NCBI RefSeq assembly: GCF_011044255.1
Contig: NZ_CP049107.1
Span: 310,001-374,000 of the forward strand
Source: Rhizorhabdus phycosphaerae
GTDB lineage: Bacteria; Pseudomonadota; Alphaproteobacteria; Sphingomonadales; Sphingomonadaceae
DNA length: 64,000 nucleotides
Reading direction: 5' to 3'
Made by a program: the position numbers and the translations under genes. Positions 13,022-21,535 of the stretch are shown in pieces. The notes under the pieces were generated by a model. That model searched no databases. It saw only the letters and a list, made by a program, of their open reading frames with translations, and was not told the DNA's origin. Position 1 is the stretch's first letter, and each line of letters opens with the position of its first letter.

Positions 13022-14674
13022 ATGGCGGATGCGGCAACGCGGCAAGGCGGGACGTTCGCACCGCTGCGTCATGTCCTGTTTCGCCGCGTCTGGACGTCCA
13101 GCGTCCTGTCCAACTTCGGTCAGCTCATTCAGAATGTCGGCGCGGCCTGGGCGATGACCAGACTGACCGGGCGGGCCGACATGGTTGCCCTGGTGCAGAC
13201 GGCGACGTTCGCGCCGATCGTTCTGCTGTCTCTTCCGGCCGGAGCGATCGCCGACAGCTATGACCGGCGCAAGGTCGCGCTGGCAGCGCTGGGCATCATG
13301 CTGGGCGGCGCTGCGGGGCTGACGCTGGTTACCCTGTTCGACATGCTGACGCCCGCCCTGCTGCTGCTGTTCTGCACCATGGTGGGAACGGGCATGGCCC
13401 TGTTCACCCCCGCCTGGCAGGCGTCGGTCGGCGAACAGGTTCCGAAGGAAATCCTGCCCCAGGCGATCGCGCTCAATTCGATCAGCTACAACGTCGCGCG
13501 CAGCTTCGGTCCCGCCGTGGGCGGGCTGCTGGTGGCGGTTGCGGGGGTCGTGTCGGCCTTCCTGCTCAACGCGATCGCCTATCTGCCGATGCTCGCGACG
13601 ATGTATTTCTGGCGCCGCAAGCCGGAAAAGCACCGGCTCCCGCCCGAGGCTCTCGGGCGTGCGATCATCTCGGGCATAAGATTCATCATGCATTCCCCGC
13701 CGATCCGGACGATCTGGCTGCGTATCCTGATCGCCGGCATGGTCGGGTCCGCCCCCATGGCGCTCATGCCGCTGGTCGCACGCGATCTGCTTGGCGGTGG
13801 CGCTGCCCTGTTCGGAATATTGCTCGGCTTTTATGGCATGGGAGCCATTCTGGGCGCGGTGTTGATCGGCCCGATCCGCGAGCGCCTGAGCAACGAAGGG
13901 ATGATGGCGGTCGCCATGACGGTGATCGGCTCCTCGATGGTTGGCATCGCGCTGAGTGGTTGGGCCGTACTCACCTGCGCGTTGCTCGTCATCGTTGGAG
14001 CTTGCTGGATGATCGTGATGGCCCTCGGTACGATCGGGATCCAGCTATCCTCGCCGCGCTGGGTTACCGGACGGGCACTGGCCGGCTTTACCACCGCAGC
14101 TTGTGCGGGCGTGGCATTCGGCAGCATCGGTTGGGGCCATGTCGCCGAAGGCCATGGAACGGCGGTGGCAATGGCTGCGTCGGGAATCGGCTTGTTCTTC
14201 GTTATTCCGCTGGGCCTGATCTTCCGGATGCCGGAGGTGGAAGTGCAGGGCGAGCATGGCCTGCAACTGGGCGATCCGGACGTCGCGCTGGACATTACCG
14301 GGCGTAGCGGGCCGATCAGCCTGACGATCGAATATCGGGTCGACCCTGCCAACGCCCGCGACTTTCACAACGCCATGCTGGCAATGGAGCCGATCCGCCA
14401 TCGTACCGGAGGCTATGCATGGTCTCTCGCGCGCGACATCGGCGATCCGGAGCTCTGGATCGAGCGCTATCATACGCCGACCTGGAACGATTATCTACGA
14501 CAGCGCGAACGGCTGACGGCCGCAGACATGGCTGCCTGGGAGCACGCGCTTGCCTTCCACATCGGCGAAAAGCCGCAGGTCAGGCGGCGGCTCGAACGGC
14601 CCTTCGGGTCGGTCCGGTGGAGCGACGACGTCCCCGACCACGGGCTGCGTGTCGCCATTCCCCAGCCGAATTGA
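13022..14674 (+). CDS. MFS exporter with C-terminal monooxygenase-like soluble domain
   Basis: 550 residues. The first 400 or so form a 12-helix major facilitator (loop motif DSYDRRKVAL after helix 2; helix 5 region NVARSFGPAVGGLL). This is the EntS-like MFS_3 group. From about residue 430 a soluble domain follows (ISLTIEYRVDPANARDFHNA, then GGYAWSLARDIGDPELWIER) that looks like the dimeric alpha-beta barrel of antibiotic-biosynthesis monooxygenases, a fusion known in this group. Substrate unknown; exporters of siderophores or drugs are typical. Ends 18 nt before the convergent flippase. Confidence 0.9.
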   Translation: MADAATRQGGTFAPLRHVLFRRVWTSSVLSNFGQLIQNVGAAWAMTRLTGRADMVALVQTATFAPIVLLSLPAGAIADSYDRRKVALAALGIMLGGAAGLTLVTLFDMLTPALLLLFCTMVGTGMALFTPAWQASVGEQVPKEILPQAIALNSISYNVARSFGPAVGGLLVAVAGVVSAFLLNAIAYLPMLATMYFWRRKPEKHRLPPEALGRAIISGIRFIMHSPPIRTIWLRILIAGMVGSAPMALMPLVARDLLGGGAALFGILLGFYGMGAILGAVLIGPIRERLSNEGMMAVAMTVIGSSMVGIALSGWAVLTCALLVIVGACWMIVMALGTIGIQLSSPRWVTGRALAGFTTAACAGVAFGSIGWGHVAEGHGTAVAMAASGIGLFFVIPLGLIFRMPEVEVQGEHGLQLGDPDVALDITGRSGPISLTIEYRVDPANARDFHNAMLAMEPIRHRTGGYAWSLARDIGDPELWIERYHTPTWNDYLRQRERLTAADMAAWEHALAFHIGEKPQVRRRLERPFGSVRWSDDVPDHGLRVAIPQPN

Positions 14675-14692
14675 TCCGCCCGCGAGGCGGCG

Positions 14693-16201
14693 TCAGGCCT
14701 CGCGGAAGCGGAACAGCATTCGGTCCTCGCTGGTGAACCCAAACCGCCAGATGACCAGCCCGAAGGCGAGCAGGATCGCCGGAATGCCGAAGGCGAGCTC
14801 GGCCCATTCGGGCAGGCGGGTGAACAGATAGCCCACGGCGCCCGCGACCAGCGAAGCCCAGATCAGCGGCCAGCGCCAGCCCGACACCGGCGCATTCAGA
14901 AGCCGTGCGAGCAGCTTGGCCTTGGCGATCGAGGCGATGCCGAGGGCGAGGGCGAGGGCGATGGCCGGTGCCGCCGCCTGCCAGACCGGCGGCAGGGCGA
15001 ACTCGTCGCGCAGGAGCAGTACGAGCGCGAAGCTCAGCAGGATCTGAACCACGATCATGCCCATCGAAATCCAGAGGTTGAGATGACGGGCCACGTAGAT
15101 GAGTGCCGCCTCGGACACGGCCGCCGTCGCGGCGACGACCTCGGCGAGCAGGAGGAATGAGAGCGCTACCGTGCCGGCGACGAAATGCGGTCCGACAAGA
15201 CCCATCACGCCTTCGCCCGGTATGCCCAGCGCCAGGCCGACCGCCGCCTGTGCGGCGATGATCCAGAAGCCCACTTGCGCGACCTGCTTCGCCACCGCCT
15301 CGCGGTTGCCGGCTCCGAGGTTGCGGGTGATCACCGGGCCCAGGATCGGGTCGAAGCTGGTCTTCAGCTTCTGCGGGAGCGACGCGACCTGCTGCGCGAC
15401 ATAATAGATGCCGACGATCGCGGGCGAGAAGAACAGGCCGAGGATGGCGATGTCGAGGCGGCGCGATCCCCATTCGATGGCGTCGGCGGCGGCCAGCGGC
15501 ACGTTGCGCTTCGCCAGCGTGAACAGCGAACTGGGGCGAGGGCGCCAGCCATGGGGCCAGCCGAAACTCTTGAGCAGCGGCCAGATCGAGGCGACGAGTG
15601 CGGCCACCATCGATACGACATAGGCGATGATCAGCCCGTCGCGCAGCGAGTAGAATGCAAGGCCGATCGCCGCGATACTGATCGTCCAGGGTTCGATGAC
15701 CGAGCGCGCTCGGACCGTTGCGGCGATATCGAGCCTGTAGGCGAGCGCCGCCAGCGAGATGTCGGACCAGGCGAGTGCGAAGATGGTCAGCGGCAGCAGC
15801 CATTCCAGCCCGTTGATGTCGCTGTTCGGGAACATCAGCTGGGGGAGGGCGCCCAGCACGGTCGCGGCCACGGCCGAAGCGATCGCGCCGACCAGCAGGG
15901 CGTCCCAGACGACATGGACATGCGGCCGATCGGTCGCGGAAAGCTGCGCCGCCAGCCCGCGTTTCAGACCCAGCGTGGCGAGGGTCGCCACGAACTCGAC
16001 GATGATGATCGCATAGGCGAAGCGGCCGAGCGCCTCGGCACCATACCAGCGTCCGGCGATGAAGAGGAAGGGCAGGCGTGCCGCAAGCCTGAGCAGAAAG
16101 CCGAAGAAGTTGGTCCGGCCACCCTTGGCGAGGGCCTTGATGTCCTCGCCTTCCTTCAGGGTGTCGGGCCCTGCTGCGGCGAGATCGGGCGTCAGGCTCA
16201 A
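14693..16201 (-). CDS. Polysaccharide/oligosaccharide flippase (Wzx/MATE-like)
   Basis: 502 residues with about 12-14 hydrophobic segments and almost no soluble domain; the pattern with Arg-rich cytoplasmic loops and the FDPILGPVITRNLGAGNREA stretch near residue 285 is that of the RfbX/Wzx polysaccharide biosynthesis protein family, which flips lipid-linked sugars across the inner membrane. The ATG at 16201 overlaps the polA stop by four bases (ATGA), so it is co-transcribed with polA although functionally unrelated. No glycosyltransferases surround it. The exact substrate cannot be read from sequence. Confidence 0.88.
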   Translation of the reverse strand: MSLTPDLAAAGPDTLKEGEDIKALAKGGRTNFFGFLLRLAARLPFLFIAGRWYGAEALGRFAYAIIIVEFVATLATLGLKRGLAAQLSATDRPHVHVVWDALLVGAIASAVAATVLGALPQLMFPNSDINGLEWLLPLTIFALAWSDISLAALAYRLDIAATVRARSVIEPWTISIAAIGLAFYSLRDGLIIAYVVSMVAALVASIWPLLKSFGWPHGWRPRPSSLFTLAKRNVPLAAADAIEWGSRRLDIAILGLFFSPAIVGIYYVAQQVASLPQKLKTSFDPILGPVITRNLGAGNREAVAKQVAQVGFWIIAAQAAVGLALGIPGEGVMGLVGPHFVAGTVALSFLLLAEVVAATAAVSEAALIYVARHLNLWISMGMIVVQILLSFALVLLLRDEFALPPVWQAAAPAIALALALGIASIAKAKLLARLLNAPVSGWRWPLIWASLVAGAVGYLFTRLPEWAELAFGIPAILLAFGLVIWRFGFTSEDRMLFRFREA

Positions 16202-18984
16202 TGTGCGGCGCCCCAGCTCGTCCCGGTGCCGATCTCGACGCCCAGGGGAACGGACAGCTCGACGAGCGGCTCGGCCGCGTTCGCCATCACCTCGCGGATA
16301 ACCGCGCTCGCCGGCTCGACCTGCTCGGGCGAGAGCTCGAACACCAGTTCGTCGTGCACCTGGAGGAGCATGCGGACATCGGCCAGGCCGGCGGCAGCGA
16401 GGGCGGGGTTCATGCGAACCATGGCGCGCTTGATGATATCGGCCGAGGTGCCCTGGATCGGCGCGTTGATCGCCTGGCGCTCGGCCGACTGGCGTTCGCC
16501 CTGCTTGGCGCTGCGGATACCGGGCAGGTGGGTCTTGCGGCCGAACAGCGTGCTGACGAAGCCCTGCTCGCGCACCTGCGACAGGGTCGAGGCGATATAG
16601 TGATTGATGCCGGGGAAGCGCGCGAAATAGCGGTCGATCATCCCCTGGGCCTCGTCGCGCGACACTTCGAGCCGCCCGGCCAGCCCCCAGGATGAGATGC
16701 CGTAGAGGATCGAGAAGTTGATCGTCTTGGCGCGCGCGCGGGTGTCGCGCGTGACCTCACCGAACACCTCCTGCGCGGTCAGCGAGTGGATGTCGTCGCC
16801 GCGGGCGAAAGCGTCCTTCAGCGCGGGCACGTCTGCCATATGGGCAGCCAGGCGCAGTTCGATCTGCGAATAGTCGGCCGACAGGATGACCTTGCCGGGT
16901 TCTGCCACGAAGGCATCGCGGATCCGCCGGCCGATCTCGGTGCGGATCGGGATATTCTGCAGATTGGGGTCGGTCGACGAAAGCCGTCCGGTCTGTGCGA
17001 CCGCCATCGAGAAACAGGTGTGGACGCGCCCCGTCGCGGGGTTGATCTGCTCCTGCAGGGCGTCGGTATAGGTCGATTTCAACTTGGTCAGCTGCCGCCA
17101 TTCGAGGACGAGCCGCGCGATTTTCGCGCCTTCGCCGGCAAGGCGTTCCAGTTCTGAGGCGTCGGTCGAATAGACCCCCGTCTTGCCCTTGCGCCCGCCC
17201 TTGAAGCCCAGCCGGTCGAACAGGACCTCGCCAAGCTGCTTGGGGCTGCCGACGGTGAAGGGGCCCCCCGCCTCGGCATGGATCTGCGTCTCGAGCTGGG
17301 CGCTCTGCCCCGCGAACTCGGCCGACAGCCGTGCAAGCTCCTCGCGGTCGACGCGGATGCCGGCACGCTCCATGCCGGTCAGGACCGGGACGAGGGGGCG
17401 ATCGACCAGCTCGTATACGCGCGTCGCGCTTTCCGGGGCGAGGCGCGGCTTGAGCCGTTGCCACAGCCGCAGCGTGACGTCGGCGTCCTCGGCGGCATAT
17501 TCGGTCGCGCGGTCGAGTGTCACCTTGTCGAAGCTCATCTGGCTCTTGCCGGTACCGCAGACGCTCTTGAACTCGATACAGCCATGATCGAAGTGGCGCC
17601 GGGCAAGCTCGTCCATCCCATGCCCACCGAGGCCAGCGTCCAGATCATAGGAGAGCAGCATCGTGTCGTCATAGGGCGCAACCTCGATCCCGTGGCGGGC
17701 CAGCACGACCATGTCATATTTGATGTTCTGCCCGATCTTCAGCACGTCTGGTGCGGCAAGCAGCGGCCTGAGACGCTCGATCGCGATGTCCATCGGGATC
17801 TGCGCAGGCCGCTCGGACAGCAGGCCATCGCCGACATGGGCGAGCGGGATATAGCAGGCCCGGCCCGGCGCTGTCGCAAGGCTGACGCCGACGAGCAAGG
17901 CCCTGACCGGGTCGATCGAGTCGGTTTCGGTGTCCACCGCGACCCGACCGGCGGCGTGCGCCTCGGCGATCCAGCGGTCGAGCGCCTCGACCGTTACGAC
18001 CGTTTCATAATCCTTGTGGTTGAACGGTACCTGCTCGACCAGCTGTACGGGCTTCTCCTGCGTGCCCGGCGCCAGCGCCAGCATGGTCGGACCGCCGCCC
18101 GGCAGTGTCGCGGGGCCGTCACCCTGGATCTTGGCGAGCAGCGACTTGAAGCCCATGTCCTCCAGGAAGGCGCGGAGCGGCTCGGGCGGAAGGCCCTTCA
18201 ATGCCAGATCGTCGAGCGGCTCGGGCAGCGGCGAGTCGCATTTCAGACGGACAAGCTCGCGTGACAATCGCGCATTGTCCGCATGATCGATCAGCGATTG
18301 TTTGAGCTTGGGCTTGGTGATCTGATCGGTTCCGGCGAGCACCGCCTCCAGGCTGCCGAACTGCTGGATCAGCTGGCTGGCGGTTTTCGGACCGATGCCG
18401 GGGACGCCGGGGACATTGTCGACGCTGTCGCCCATCAGGGCCAGCACATCGCCGAGCGCTTCGGGTTCGACCCCGAATTTCTCGACCACATGCTCACGGC
18501 CCAGCCGCCGGTTGTTCATCGTGTCGAGCAGGTCGAGGCCCGGCCGGATGAGCTGCATCAGATCCTTGTCGGACGACACGATCGTGACCTGCCAGCCCTG
18601 TGCCAGCGCGGCTTCGGCATAGCAGGCGATGATGTCGTCGGCCTCGAGCCCGAGTTCCTCGATGCACGGGACCGAAAAGGCCCGGACGGCGTCCCGGATC
18701 AGTGGGAATTGCGGAACCAGGTCCTCCGGCGGCGGCGGGCGGTGCGCCTTGTACTGGTCGTACATCTCGTTGCGGAAGGTCTTCGAAGAGGCATCGAGGA
18801 TCACCGCGAGATGGGTCGGTCCTTCGGCCTGATGCAGCTCGTTGATGAGCTTCCACAACATCGTGGTGAAGCCATAGACCGCGCCTGCCGGAACACCATG
18901 GCGGTTGGTGAGCGGCGGCAGGCGATGATAGGCGCGGAAAATATAGCCCGAGCCGTCGACCAGATAGAGATGATTGGATGACAT
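16198..18984 (-). CDS. polA: DNA polymerase I
   Basis: Repair and Okazaki-fragment polymerase, 928 residues. Start at ATG 18984 (MSSNHLYLVDGSGYIFRAYH), matching the family's N-terminus; an open frame further upstream is non-homologous. Three domains: 5'-3' exonuclease (about 1-295), 3'-5' exonuclease with its DxE motif intact (VAVDTETDSIDP near residue 360, so proofreading is probably active), and polymerase with motif A DYSQIELRLAAH, motif B RAKTINFSILYGIS and motif C QVHDELVFE. Lies 57 nt after the efflux lipoprotein gene on the same strand and overlaps the flippase gene downstream. Confidence 0.97.
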   Translation of the reverse strand: MSSNHLYLVDGSGYIFRAYHRLPPLTNRHGVPAGAVYGFTTMLWKLINELHQAEGPTHLAVILDASSKTFRNEMYDQYKAHRPPPPEDLVPQFPLIRDAVRAFSVPCIEELGLEADDIIACYAEAALAQGWQVTIVSSDKDLMQLIRPGLDLLDTMNNRRLGREHVVEKFGVEPEALGDVLALMGDSVDNVPGVPGIGPKTASQLIQQFGSLEAVLAGTDQITKPKLKQSLIDHADNARLSRELVRLKCDSPLPEPLDDLALKGLPPEPLRAFLEDMGFKSLLAKIQGDGPATLPGGGPTMLALAPGTQEKPVQLVEQVPFNHKDYETVVTVEALDRWIAEAHAAGRVAVDTETDSIDPVRALLVGVSLATAPGRACYIPLAHVGDGLLSERPAQIPMDIAIERLRPLLAAPDVLKIGQNIKYDMVVLARHGIEVAPYDDTMLLSYDLDAGLGGHGMDELARRHFDHGCIEFKSVCGTGKSQMSFDKVTLDRATEYAAEDADVTLRLWQRLKPRLAPESATRVYELVDRPLVPVLTGMERAGIRVDREELARLSAEFAGQSAQLETQIHAEAGGPFTVGSPKQLGEVLFDRLGFKGGRKGKTGVYSTDASELERLAGEGAKIARLVLEWRQLTKLKSTYTDALQEQINPATGRVHTCFSMAVAQTGRLSSTDPNLQNIPIRTEIGRRIRDAFVAEPGKVILSADYSQIELRLAAHMADVPALKDAFARGDDIHSLTAQEVFGEVTRDTRARAKTINFSILYGISSWGLAGRLEVSRDEAQGMIDRYFARFPGINHYIASTLSQVREQGFVSTLFGRKTHLPGIRSAKQGERQSAERQAINAPIQGTSADIIKRAMVRMNPALAAAGLADVRMLLQVHDELVFELSPEQVEPASAVIREVMANAAEPLVELSVPLGVEIGTGTSWGAAH

Positions 18985-19040
18985 GGGGCGGGGGATAGCA
19001 GGGGATTGTCCGCCGCGAAACCGCGATCCTCGTCGCGCTG

Positions 19041-20432
19041 CTAGCGCGTGCTGCCCATCTCGGCGGAGCCGCTCCATCCCCCGCCCAGCGCCTGGTAGAG
19101 CTGGATGCGCGCGGTGATGGCGTCGGCATGGATTTGCGTCAGGTTGAGTTCGGCCGCGAGCAATTGGCGCTGCGCGTCGAGCTGCTCGAGATAGGGCGAA
19201 TAGCCTTCTCGGTAACGGTTGGTTGCAAGCTTCACCCCGCCGGCTAGGGCATCGCGCTGGTCGGTCGCCAGTGCCTGCTGCTCGTCGAGGCGCTTGACGG
19301 CGGCAAGCGCATCTTCGACCTCGCGAAACGCCGTCAGAACCGACTTTCGATAGGCGAAGGCGGCCTGGTCGCGTCGCCCGGCGGCGGCATCGGTCTGGGC
19401 TGCCAGCCGTCCGCCCTGGAAGATCGGCGCCAATATGCTGCCGCCGATGCTCCAGATCGCAATGGGATCGGAGAGCAGGCTGGAAATCGCGGCTCCACCG
19501 CTTGCGGCGAGCCTGAACTGCGGCAGGAACTGCTTGCGTGCCGCCGATAGCGATCGATCGCTGGCGGCCAGTTGATATTCGGCCTGCGCCACGTCGGGAC
19601 GTCGGCGCACGATATCCGAGGGGAGCCCTGCCCCGATCGGCGGTTCGGCCAAAGTCTGCAAGCCGGCACCGCGCCGTACCGCCTGCGGCAATTTTCCGGT
19701 CAACAGGCTCAGCGCGTTTTCCGCGCGGCTGATGGCGAGCCTGACCTGTGGGATGATCGCGGCGGTCGCATCATATTCAGCCTGCGCCTGTTGCAGTTCG
19801 AGCCGGGGCGAATAGCCGTTGCCCACGCGGGAGCGGGCGATGTGCAGGGATTCCGCCCGTGCGGCGAGCGTCCGTTCCGCGATGCCCAGCCGCGCGTCCA
19901 GTCCGAGCAGGGCGACATAGGTCGATGCCGTGGTGGCCGCCACGCTCAGGCGCACGGCATCGCGGGCGGCTGTGCTGGCGAGATAGGTGTCGCGTGCTGC
20001 CCCGCGCTGGTCGGCGAGGCGACCGAACAGGTCGAGTTCATAAGCGACCTGCACCTGTGGTTGCGCTGCATTCTGCACTTCCGGCGTACCGAAGGCGCTG
20101 ACACTGCGCGACCGGCCGCCGGTCACGGATGCGTCGATCGTCGGCAGCAGCGTTGCATTGATCCCCCGCAGAGCTGCCCGTGCCTCCCGGACTCGACCCA
20201 TGGCTATGCCGATGTCGGGGTTGGCGGCGAGTGCCGCTTCGACGATGCGGCTCAGTTCCGGATCGCCGAAACTGTTCCACCAGACGGGATCGCCGACAGC
20301 GCCGATGTCCGCCGATGTGCGCCAGTCCGACGGCAATGCGAGCGGCGGGACTGCTACGGGCTGCGCGTCGCGGGCGGCGCAGGCCGACAACAAAGCCGGT
20401 AGCGCCAGGGCGGCGAGACACTTCATCGTCAT
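19041..20432 (-). CDS. Outer-membrane efflux lipoprotein (OprM/NodT family)
   Basis: TolC-like outer-membrane channel of a tripartite efflux pump, 463 residues. A signal peptide ends in the lipobox LLSAC, so it is lipid-anchored. The pair of efflux repeats is visible as two similar halves, each with an Ala-rich coiled region (for example VREARAALRGINATLLPTIDA near residue 85 in part, and AQAEYQLAASDRSLSAARKQ near 285). ATG at 20432 overlaps the stop of the adaptor gene (ATGA); a second ATG at 20426 is possible. With the two genes upstream it forms an inner pump-adaptor-channel set. Confidence 0.93.
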   Translation of the reverse strand: MTMKCLAALALPALLSACAARDAQPVAVPPLALPSDWRTSADIGAVGDPVWWNSFGDPELSRIVEAALAANPDIGIAMGRVREARAALRGINATLLPTIDASVTGGRSRSVSAFGTPEVQNAAQPQVQVAYELDLFGRLADQRGAARDTYLASTAARDAVRLSVAATTASTYVALLGLDARLGIAERTLAARAESLHIARSRVGNGYSPRLELQQAQAEYDATAAIIPQVRLAISRAENALSLLTGKLPQAVRRGAGLQTLAEPPIGAGLPSDIVRRRPDVAQAEYQLAASDRSLSAARKQFLPQFRLAASGGAAISSLLSDPIAIWSIGGSILAPIFQGGRLAAQTDAAAGRRDQAAFAYRKSVLTAFREVEDALAAVKRLDEQQALATDQRDALAGGVKLATNRYREGYSPYLEQLDAQRQLLAAELNLTQIHADAITARIQLYQALGGGWSGSAEMGSTR

Positions 20433-21535
20433 TGCCCGCCCCGCGTATCGATCTTCGCCTCGACCGACATGCCCGGGCGGAGCTTGTCGGCGAGGGGCTG
20501 GCCGGCGTCGATCCGGATCCGCACCGCGATCCGCTGCGCCACCTTCACGAAGTTACCCGTGGCATTGTCGGGCTTGAGGACCGCGAATTCGGATCCGGCG
20601 GCCGGTGACAGATTTTCGACGCGGCCGCGCAATTCGGCGCCGCCAAGTGCATCGACCTTGAAGGTTGCCACCTGTCCCACCCGCATCCGGCGGGTCTGGG
20701 CTTCCTTATAATTCGCCACAATCCAGATATCGCGCGGGACCAGGAACAGCAGCTGCGTTCCCGCCGTCACGAAGCCCCCGTTGCGTACCCCGATCTCGGA
20801 CAGTTGCCCGGCGACCGGTGCGCGGATGACGGTGTTCTCCAGATCGATCCGCGCGAGCCGCAACTGTGCCTCGGCGCCCTCGACCGCCGCGCGGAGCCCG
20901 GAGCGGCCGACCTGTACCGTGCGAACATCCTGCGTTCCGATCGCACGGGCGGCCTGGGCCTGGCGGACATTGGCCTCCGCCGCGCGCAGCACCGCGCGGG
21001 CCTGATCGCGCTCGCGTTCGGAAATCGATCCGTCCGCAACCAGCGCATCGGCGCGGTGCATGTCGGCCTGCGCGCGTGCCAGTTGCGCCTGGGCATTGGC
21101 GATCCCGGCATCCTGGCTCTGCGTGGCGGCTTCCTTCGCCCGCTCGGTCTGCGCCGAATTGGCCAGCGACGCCTGCTGTGCGGCGAGATTGGCCTCGGCC
21201 TGGGCGACCTTCGCACGATAGATGCGATCGTCGATCGTGACGAGGACCTGGCCTGCCTTCACCTGCGCGAAGTCCTGCACGGCTACGTTGGTCACATAGC
21301 CGCTGACCTGCGGGCTGATGATGGTAACCCTGCCGCGTACATAGGCATTGTCGGTGCGCTCGGATCGCCCGGCGAAGGGCGGCAATTGCCAGGCGTAGAG
21401 GATGGCGAGGACGGCGACGAGGGCCACTGCCGCGATGGCGAGCACCACCGGCCGACCGCGCTCCGGTGGGAGCCAGCCCGCAGGCGCAGCCGATTCGGGG
21501 GTGTTGGCGGGAGCGGAGGATGTCTGGTCAGTCAT
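20429..21535 (-). CDS. HlyD/EmrA-type membrane fusion (adaptor) protein
   Basis: Periplasmic adaptor linking an EmrB-type pump to an outer-membrane channel. 368 residues: short cytoplasmic N-terminus, one membrane anchor about residues 28-48, then the biotinyl-lipoyl half (RVTIISPQVSGYVTNVAVQD), a long Ala/Gln-rich coiled-coil hairpin (about 105-200), the second lipoyl half (RAPVAGQLSEIGVRNGGFVT) and a beta-barrel domain. Overlaps the pump gene by eight bases upstream and the channel gene by four downstream. Drug, bile-acid or fatty-acid export is typical of the family; the substrate here is unknown. Confidence 0.94.
   Translation of the reverse strand: MTDQTSSAPANTPESAAPAGWLPPERGRPVVLAIAAVALVAVLAILYAWQLPPFAGRSERTDNAYVRGRVTIISPQVSGYVTNVAVQDFAQVKAGQVLVTIDDRIYRAKVAQAEANLAAQQASLANSAQTERAKEAATQSQDAGIANAQAQLARAQADMHRADALVADGSISERERDQARAVLRAAEANVRQAQAARAIGTQDVRTVQVGRSGLRAAVEGAEAQLRLARIDLENTVIRAPVAGQLSEIGVRNGGFVTAGTQLLFLVPRDIWIVANYKEAQTRRMRVGQVATFKVDALGGAELRGRVENLSPAAGSEFAVLKPDNATGNFVKVAQRIAVRIRIDAGQPLADKLRPGMSVEAKIDTRGGQ

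Noticed and set aside
15185-16600. 471-residue frame opposite the flippase/polA junction
   Set aside because: Spans two real genes on the other strand; composition is that of an antisense frame.
18985-19077. Upstream extension of polA to 19077
   Set aside because: Non-homologous N-terminus and overlap with the efflux lipoprotein gene; the ATG at 18984 gives the family start.
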